A program made the translations under genes and the position numbers. From Erysipelotrichaceae bacterium (GTDB lineage: Bacteria; Bacillota_I; Bacilli_A; Erysipelotrichales; Erysipelotrichaceae): DNA of 64,000 nt. The notes under the pieces were generated by a model that saw only the letters and a program-made list of their open reading frames with translations, had not been told where the DNA came from and did not search any database. Location of the stretch: positions 230,212 to 294,211 of the forward strand of contig JAFRBQ010000008.1 of the NCBI GenBank assembly GCA_017404785.1, read 5' to 3'. Below, one piece after another: positions 59,030 through 64,000 of the stretch. How positions within the stretch are numbered: position 1 is the stretch's first letter; every line of letters begins with the position of its first letter.

Positions 59030-60043
59030 ATGGAAAGTGGCAATAAGAAAGAGAAAAAGAAAAGGAATCTGAAAAGAGTATTAAAAATAATCGCAATCAT
59101 CATTGTTGCTTTGATCGCAGTTGATCTATGTCTTACCGCAATATATACAAGAAAGATCCCACATCGTTATGCTTCTGCGCAAGAAGGAAAAGAACTGATG
59201 CTATCAAATACGGATTACTATTCCAACTTTACAAAGAATGACATTGAATTCAGACTGAAAAGAACCGGTGCAACAATGGATGAACTGCTGGCAGCATCAA
59301 CTGACGAGGTCCGTGATTATAATCTCATCGAAAAATACTTCATCGATCATGAGATCGCAAAAATGGGCAGAAAACTTGCATGGAATGGATACGTGCTACC
59401 CGAGATAGGCGAGATCGTGTTTGTCAAGACAGACATGTCTGTGGAAATGGGGAACAGCGGATATACTCATGGCAAGCAGATCTATCTCAATTCCGGTTTT
59501 GTAACCATATATTCTCTGCTCAGTATCATTCCGGGTTTTTCGAATTATTTTGATGAGTTGCTGTGGCATGAGTATTTCCATTGTCTCAGCAGAAATGATC
59601 CTGAATTCAGAAGCAGGATGTATGCTCTCATTAATTTCACGATTGCAGATTCTGATTTTAAAATGCCGCCTAGTGTACTTGAACGTTATCTCAGCAATCC
59701 GGATGTTGAACATCATGATTCTTATGCGACTTTCGTTATTGACGGAAAGGAAACTGATTGTTTTACTGCCTGGATCACAACGATGGACTATGAAAAAGCA
59801 CAGTATGAAGAAGACTCGTGCACGGAAGTTGCGCTTGTTCCAATTGATGGCTCAGATACTTATTACAGAAGAGAACAGGCATCCAACTTCGATGATGTGT
59901 TTGGAACAAACTCCAGATATATGATCGATCCGGAGGAATGCATGGCCGACAACTTCGCATATGCGATGTTCCATGGCATTAAGGGCAAAGATTATCCTAA
60001 CCCCGAGATAATTCAGGGCGTAATCGATGCCGTGAAACATTGA
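59030..60043 (+). CDS. Membrane-anchored HExxH (gluzincin-like) peptidase
   Basis: A 337-residue protein: a basic head, one membrane helix (IIAIIIVALIAVDLCLTAIY at 22-41) and an outer domain. HEYFH is at residues 180-184 (ELLWHEYFHCLSRND), and DPEECMADNFAYAM near 300 resembles the third-ligand region of gluzincins with E/D residues. It may be a surface zinc peptidase. AAGGAGA precedes the ATG. The family is not one I recognise. Confidence 0.78.
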   Translation: MESGNKKEKKKRNLKRVLKIIAIIIVALIAVDLCLTAIYTRKIPHRYASAQEGKELMLSNTDYYSNFTKNDIEFRLKRTGATMDELLAASTDEVRDYNLIEKYFIDHEIAKMGRKLAWNGYVLPEIGEIVFVKTDMSVEMGNSGYTHGKQIYLNSGFVTIYSLLSIIPGFSNYFDELLWHEYFHCLSRNDPEFRSRMYALINFTIADSDFKMPPSVLERYLSNPDVEHHDSYATFVIDGKETDCFTAWITTMDYEKAQYEEDSCTEVALVPIDGSDTYYRREQASNFDDVFGTNSRYMIDPEECMADNFAYAMFHGIKGKDYPNPEIIQGVIDAVKH

Positions 60044-60092
60044 CAGCTGTAAAACTGTGAAATAGATCATATAGTCAACAATTTTTTTCATG

Positions 60093-60126
60093 AAGGTTTC
60101 TGATTTATCATCAGGAACCTTTTTTG
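60093..60126 (+). terminator. Terminator of the anchored peptidase gene
   Basis: AAGGTTTCTGAT / ATCAGGAACCTT (one G-T pair) and a T6 run. Confidence 0.82.
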
Positions 60127-60173
60127 TAAAATATAAAGAGATAGACAATTATTGTTAACTGAGGTAATCATCA

Positions 60174-60812
60174 ATGGAAAAACAGCTTAGTTATAGAAAA
60201 CTCTTTGTGTTAATGCTTGTTGTAATTGCAGTTATGATGACTTTTTGTGGCTGCAGCACAAAAAAACAACAGGATCAGAAAAGCTTGTCTCTTAACGAGT
60301 ATCTAAAGGAAACTGACGAAAAATGGTTTCTGACAGGAAAAAAAGAATATACGATACAGGCTATGATGGTCTCCAAAGAAATGACTTTTCACAATGATCT
60401 GGAAGTTGTGGATCTGACTGCCAGTGACGATGGAGAAACTGTAGTACTGAAGGGAACCAGAGATGAGATCTGGACGTCTCCATTGCCGAAGGTCGTTTCC
60501 AGATATAGAAAACCGGACGGCAGTGAACTCAGCATAGATGATTTTGCAGTCAAAGATGTGTTTATCGACATTGAAACGATCCCGGCTCTGGATTCGTATT
60601 ATGCCATGCATGTTCCAAAGGATATTAATGTAATTGTGGAAACTCCTCAAGGAGATATATTGAACACAAATCTTCCTAATGCTCCGCATGGCGAAGGAGA
60701 TTATCTGATCTGTATGATCGGGAAAGACGGAGGACCGGATCTTTCAGATGTCTGGGTCCTGAACGGATTGATCTTTCCGGATTGCTATGATACCTCTCAT
60801 ATAGATGAGTAA
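60174..60812 (+). CDS. Small lipoprotein, function unknown
   Basis: A 212-residue lipoprotein: MEKQLSYRKLFVLMLVVI, then the lipobox TFCGC (Cys near 25-26). The mature part is beta-rich and acidic, with MVSKEMTFHNDLEVVDL and SIDDFAVKDVFIDIET. GAGG is about eight bases upstream of the ATG. No family is recognised. It is followed by about 150 bases without a visible gene, before the converging acyltransferase gene. Confidence 0.75.
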   Translation: MEKQLSYRKLFVLMLVVIAVMMTFCGCSTKKQQDQKSLSLNEYLKETDEKWFLTGKKEYTIQAMMVSKEMTFHNDLEVVDLTASDDGETVVLKGTRDEIWTSPLPKVVSRYRKPDGSELSIDDFAVKDVFIDIETIPALDSYYAMHVPKDINVIVETPQGDILNTNLPNAPHGEGDYLICMIGKDGGPDLSDVWVLNGLIFPDCYDTSHIDE

Positions 60813-60959
60813 CATCTGGCAATAGGGACACCTGATCTTTTCACATTATACAGTTCTGTATTTACTTTATTGTGATTTGAAGACAGATTAAAAACCCCGA
60901 ATCTTTCCTTATAGGCATTGAAGATATTCTGATACCTTTTTTACAAAACATTTATCTGC

Positions 60960-62402
60960 TTAATCAAGCAGATTTTTTATCATTATCGCTTCCAGTTCTT
61001 TTGTTTTTGTACTGGTCGCTATATTTATTCTGACTTTGTTCGCATATGTTGCCACGGTACAATACATCTTGTTGTCATAGATAGGAATTATTATGAAATC
61101 ATAATAATCAATAAAGTCAGATGTCTTTTCTCCATTATCAACTGTACCGATATTTGAAAGTATTGCAACAGCGGCGTTGTAGTCTAATTTTTTATAGATC
61201 GGTTTCAACATGTGCTTTATAAGGTTAAAAGGGACATAGGAAGCCAGTTTCATGAGCTTTGTCGTTTTTGATATCGTCACGTCCAGTGTGTTTTTGTCTG
61301 AAGATTTTTTCAACTGGCAAGAAATTGATTCATATAAGGTTTTTTCATCTTTGATCATTTCCAGTTTTTCAGAGATAAAAGAAAACATTGAAAAATTCCT
61401 TATCGTTGCTGAATTATAGAACTTCCTCATATTTACCGGAACCTGGATGTTTATGATTCCTTTTTTTCCGTCCATCACTTCTTTTATTGATAAGAACATT
61501 TTTGCCAATAAATAAGTACTGATCGTCACACCTTTTTCTTTAGCCAGAACTTTCAGTTTATTCAGATCGGCAGTTATGCTGTTTATTCTTTTTGTTTTAT
61601 GCTCATCTGGCGAATCTGCAATCTGCTGAGATGGTGGCGAAAGCAGATTTCTTCTTTTTTCATGAGAAACTACCTTTTTATATTCGTCTTCGTTTTCTCT
61701 TTCATCTATGTCAGAATTGCAGTCTATATATGTTTCCGGAAACTGAACTTCAGCTTCTGTCAGTCTTGCATATTCTCTGACTATGCTTTTCAGATATGTC
61801 AGCGCTCCTGATGCATCGGTGATCGCGTGAGATACTTCCATGCTGATCGTTTTTGCTTGGTAAAAAACAGTGTATGACCTGTTTTTCCTTTCTTGCTCTG
61901 TAAGCGAAACGCATGGAAAGTTGCCATCTTTTCTCAGCAGAGGTACATTGACATTTGTTTCCATATAAGGCCACATTATGCTGTCTTTGATTATGCATGA
62001 AAAGATCGGGAATCTTTTTTCTGCAAAGATCAGAGCCATTTGAAGAAGCTGCGGAATCACATCTTCTTTTAATGTTACTGATACGCGAAACATCGTCATA
62101 TCATTTGCTGACAATCCCAGAAGATATCCTACTGCGGTATTATCCAGTTCATATCTTCTTTTATGTGATCCACAATAATGGTCACCCAGATATTTAACAT
62201 CTAACAGTTTCAGAATTTTACTAACTGATAGACCCTGTCTCAGATAACAGTTTATTGCTTCCAGATACTTTTCTTTTATCTGTATATTGTTTTCCTGATT
62301 TGTTGCATTATCTAGACGGGATAATAAGGCAGATAAATCAGCTCTGTCTTTATCTGAAATGTTCATAAATAAGGCTTGTTCATCTTTGTTGAAGTCTGTC
62401 AT
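60960..62402 (-). CDS. Condensation-domain-like (CoA-dependent) acyltransferase
   Basis: A 480-residue soluble protein. The active-site motif HAITD (HxxxD) lies in SMEVSHAITDASGA near residue 195, the signature of condensation domains, PapA and alcohol acetyltransferases. KGIINIQVPVNMRKFY and a FMSFxxG-like DFGW-replacing region (YNAAVAILSNIGTVDN) follow. There are no adenylation or carrier domains next to it. Its base composition is more AT-rich and its GATC frequency lower than its neighbours, hinting at transfer. No ribosome site; TATAAT 6 nt before the ATG predicts a leaderless start. Confidence 0.78.
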   Translation of the reverse strand: MTDFNKDEQALFMNISDKDRADLSALLSRLDNATNQENNIQIKEKYLEAINCYLRQGLSVSKILKLLDVKYLGDHYCGSHKRRYELDNTAVGYLLGLSANDMTMFRVSVTLKEDVIPQLLQMALIFAEKRFPIFSCIIKDSIMWPYMETNVNVPLLRKDGNFPCVSLTEQERKNRSYTVFYQAKTISMEVSHAITDASGALTYLKSIVREYARLTEAEVQFPETYIDCNSDIDERENEDEYKKVVSHEKRRNLLSPPSQQIADSPDEHKTKRINSITADLNKLKVLAKEKGVTISTYLLAKMFLSIKEVMDGKKGIINIQVPVNMRKFYNSATIRNFSMFSFISEKLEMIKDEKTLYESISCQLKKSSDKNTLDVTISKTTKLMKLASYVPFNLIKHMLKPIYKKLDYNAAVAILSNIGTVDNGEKTSDFIDYYDFIIIPIYDNKMYCTVATYANKVRINIATSTKTKELEAIMIKNLLD

Positions 62403-62408
62403 GCCTTA

Positions 62409-62414
62409 ATTATA
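62409..62414 (-). promoter_or_regulatory. Leaderless-type -10 of the acyltransferase gene
   Basis: TATAAT on the minus strand, with TAAGGC (6 nt) before the ATG at 62402. Confidence 0.55.
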
Positions 62415-62744
62415 TCTGCTTTTAATTTGGTAAAGAAACAGAAACAGGAACATATGGTAAAAAAGCGGGATAATGGATCCCATATACTGTTTTTTAGTTT
62501 TATTGATGAAGAAATTATTTACTTGGATGTCTGCACAGCTTGCAGCTGCAAAGTGAATGTTTTTTTAGTTTCTTATGTTTGGTTTTTAGACATCGCCATC
62601 AACGGATTGTATCAAACTTTATCGGGAACGTTCCTGCGATTTCTTGCATAATTTCATGGACTAGATCTGCTCTAATGATTTATGAAGGCTGATTGGCTGA
62701 ATGTTCAAACTGTAATACAATGTTATACACGAGGAGATATACTT
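62415..62744. other. Intergenic region without a convincing gene
   Basis: About 330 bases between the acyltransferase start and the ribbon-helix-helix gene. A 91-codon open stretch across 62376-62651 has no ribosome site and overlaps the divergent gene, so it is not accepted. The ribosome site GAGGAG of the next gene is at 62731-62736. Confidence 0.5.
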
Positions 62745-62954
62745 ATGACTATATCACTAAGACTCTCTGAAGAGGATGCCAAGCTGAACAAAGATTATGC
62801 CAAAATCAACAATATCAGCGTTTCCGACCTGATTCGTCAGGCTGTGATCGAAAAGATAGAAGATGAGATCGATCTTACGGCATACAATAAAGTAGTCAAG
62901 GAAGTTTACAGTAAATCGGAATCTGTAATGATGAGAGGATCAGACAGCAAATGA
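62745..62954 (+). CDS. Ribbon-helix-helix protein (RelB/DUF6290-like)
   Basis: A 69-residue DNA-binding protein. TISLRLSEEDAKLNKDYAK and NNISVSDLIRQAVIEKIEDE form the strand-helix-helix of the family that includes antitoxins. GAGGAG lies eight bases before the ATG. The end overlaps the next start by four bases (ATGA). An antitoxin would normally be followed by a RelE-type toxin; here a histidine phosphatase gene follows instead. Confidence 0.85.
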   Translation: MTISLRLSEEDAKLNKDYAKINNISVSDLIRQAVIEKIEDEIDLTAYNKVVKEVYSKSESVMMRGSDSK

Positions 62955-63559
62955 AACACATTATTACGGTTCAACATCCACAATCTGTTCACCACACAAA
63001 CGGAATGGTAGGTTCGTGGACGGATTGGGATCTGACGGAACTCGGAAAGAAACAGGCAGACAATATCGGAACGAAGCTGGCAGAGGAACTTGTGGGCAAG
63101 AGCGTTGTTGTTTATTCATCAGATCTGAAACGTGCGAAACAGACGGCGGAAGCAATTGCCAAGCATCTGGGAACAGAACCGATCTACAGGCAGGAACTTA
63201 GAGAAAGAAATCTTGGAAAAGCCTGCGGTAAAACTGTGGAGTGGCTTCGAGGGAACATTGAGCATCCGGAGAAGACCATCGATGACAGACTGTTTTCCGA
63301 CGCGGAAAGTAGACGTGATGCCTGGAATCGTCTTTGGCCTTTTTATGAAGAAGTGATCACAAATGATGAAGAAAATGTCATCATCGTATCCCATGGAGAT
63401 CTTTTGAGTATTTGGAATGCCATGTATATAGGTCTTCCTGCCGAGTCCTATTATCAGGTAGAAATTCACGGTCCAGCCGGAGGGGTATCACATATGTTCG
63501 TTGACGATGATGGAAAACATCGGATAAGACATATCAATGATATGTCTTATATCTTATAG
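62951..63559 (+). CDS. Histidine phosphatase family protein with altered RHG motif
   Basis: A 202-residue enzyme of the same superfamily as 57933. The usual RHG reads QHP (ITVQHPQSVHH), so the nucleophile His is kept but the Arg is replaced by Gln and the Gly by Pro. The other motifs are present: SSDLKRAKQTAEAI, RERNLGKACG and VSHGDLLSIWNA. It overlaps the ribbon-helix-helix gene by four bases, so the pair is translationally coupled. Substrate and role are unknown. Confidence 0.85.
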   Translation: MKHIITVQHPQSVHHTNGMVGSWTDWDLTELGKKQADNIGTKLAEELVGKSVVVYSSDLKRAKQTAEAIAKHLGTEPIYRQELRERNLGKACGKTVEWLRGNIEHPEKTIDDRLFSDAESRRDAWNRLWPFYEEVITNDEENVIIVSHGDLLSIWNAMYIGLPAESYYQVEIHGPAGGVSHMFVDDDGKHRIRHINDMSYIL

Positions 63560-63639
63560 ATACCTAAAACAGGAACGACAAGTCTCGGCTTATTCTATTT
63601 ATGTTTCATGCAAATCTTCGGATGTGTTTTATAAACAAA

Positions 63640-63663
63640 ACAAAAAGCCCGTAAACCGGGCTT
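63640..63663 (-). terminator. Terminator-like hairpin for a minus-strand transcript
   Basis: AAGCCCG / CGGGCTT with a TAAAC loop. A T-rich tract (complement of 63635-63646) lies on the minus strand, and not on the plus strand. Confidence 0.55.
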
Positions 63664-63681
63664 AACTCACTCTGGCTACGG

Positions 63682-63776
63682 ATGAAGGAGGTTTTCCTTG
63701 AAACGCACACTATACGTGATCTTATAACGACTTATTTGATCTATTCTTCAAAACCTTTATTTTAAAGGTTTTTCTT
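63682..63776 (+). other. Short leader-like region with ribosome site and terminator
   Basis: AAGGAGG (63685-63691) stands six bases before TTG at 63698, which opens a nine-codon frame (MKRTLYVIL, stop 63725-63727). A perfect 9-bp hairpin AAAACCTTT / AAAGGTTTT with T's follows at 63750-63776. This looks like a leader peptide or attenuator, but could be chance. Confidence 0.3.
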
Positions 63777-64000
63777 TTAGTTTCGTATCTTCAGTTTGTT
63801 TGACATTGTCATCAGATATTGGACTTTATTTAACTTTGTGAAGACCGATCTTGCTGAAATCTTGCATAGAATTTCAAACTGTTCATAACAATAATATAAA
63901 AGTCAAAAGACATAAAACATTGCAAATATCAATTAATTAAATTAATCAATCGATTAAACCGATGATCAAGACTGTAAATATCAAAGTCTAATTGACGTAC
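63777..64000. other. End of window, nothing visible
   Basis: AT-rich sequence with no long open frame or clear RNA. A minus-strand micro-frame of 18 codons has no ribosome site. Confidence 0.4.

Noticed and set aside
62376-62651. 91-codon plus-strand frame between the acyltransferase and the ribbon-helix-helix gene
   Set aside because: It has no ribosome site, overlaps a divergent coding start and looks like AT-rich non-coding sequence.
1-64000. CRISPR array, rRNA operon, prophage or transposon
   Set aside because: No spaced direct repeats, no rRNA-like sequence, no terminase, portal or intact transposase frames were seen.

Overview
This window reads as a chromosomal segment of an anaerobic Bacillota, probably a host-associated Erysipelotrichia- or Clostridia-like lineage. 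That rests on moderate AT-richness, AGGAGG-type ribosome sites on most genes, many short intrinsic terminators, a desulfoferrodoxin, several lipoproteins, and typical Bacillota families (Tex, Maf, CoaX, DUF975, Cof-type HAD, CPBP proteases, YwaF-like). The taxonomic placement is inference. There is no rRNA, CRISPR array, intact insertion sequence or prophage. The layout is a mosaic of short operons on both strands, closed by hairpin terminators.

Region by region: 0-1.7 kb holds three overlapping genes for single-pass membrane proteins, one with an N-terminal zinc ribbon, followed by a decayed degV fragment. 1.9-10.5 kb holds tex, an orphan PTS EIIC, a DUF975 membrane protein, a small lipoprotein, a gene remnant and a 999-residue lipoprotein with an HELFH zinc-protease site. 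10.5-12.4 kb holds tRNA-Thr, maf and coaX (one minus-strand unit) and tRNA-Leu. 12.5-16.4 kb holds a saccharopine-dehydrogenase-like enzyme, then a TetR-CPBP-Ntn hydrolase operon with a 24-bp palindromic operator. 16.4-21.4 kb holds a DUF4430 lipoprotein with two cystatin-like repeats, an amidohydrolase, a lipoprotein, a small unknown gene and a zinc-ribbon protein. 21.4-31.1 kb holds desulfoferrodoxin, a CDF transporter, an anchored beta-propeller glycosidase-like protein, a VTC/DUF4956/beta-helix lipoprotein operon, and a zinc-ribbon/TPM/SPFH operon like Bacillus ydjGHI. 31.2-43.2 kb holds a Na/Pi cotransporter, a GNAT enzyme, a MscS channel with two large extracytoplasmic regions, a hydroxyacyl-CoA dehydrogenase, a fucosyltransferase-like enzyme, a HAD phosphatase and a GH2 enzyme. 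43.3-51.6 kb holds two CPBP proteins, a possible double-glycine-leader protein, a metallophosphoesterase, tRNA-His, a YgjP-type peptidase, an ankyrin protein, an EF-G-like GTPase and HtrA. 51.7-57.7 kb holds a CW_7-repeat protein, membrane proteins, and a solute-binding lipoprotein coupled to a hybrid histidine kinase. 57.9-64 kb holds two histidine phosphatases, a GNAT enzyme, an anchored HEYFH peptidase, a lipoprotein, a condensation-domain-like acyltransferase and a ribbon-helix-helix protein.

The most unusual global pattern is a set of at least six genes whose start codon lies 6-7 nt after a TATAAT-like hexamer with no Shine-Dalgarno site, which predicts leaderless transcripts. They stand beside many genes with strong ribosome sites. 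GATC is also strikingly dense in some housekeeping genes and much sparser in the 60.9-62.4 kb acyltransferase gene. Many genes act at the envelope (zinc-ribbon membrane proteins, SPFH/TPM, CPBP, HtrA, MscS, lipoproteins), so much of the window appears devoted to cell-surface maintenance and sensing, but no single new pathway is proven by the sequence.
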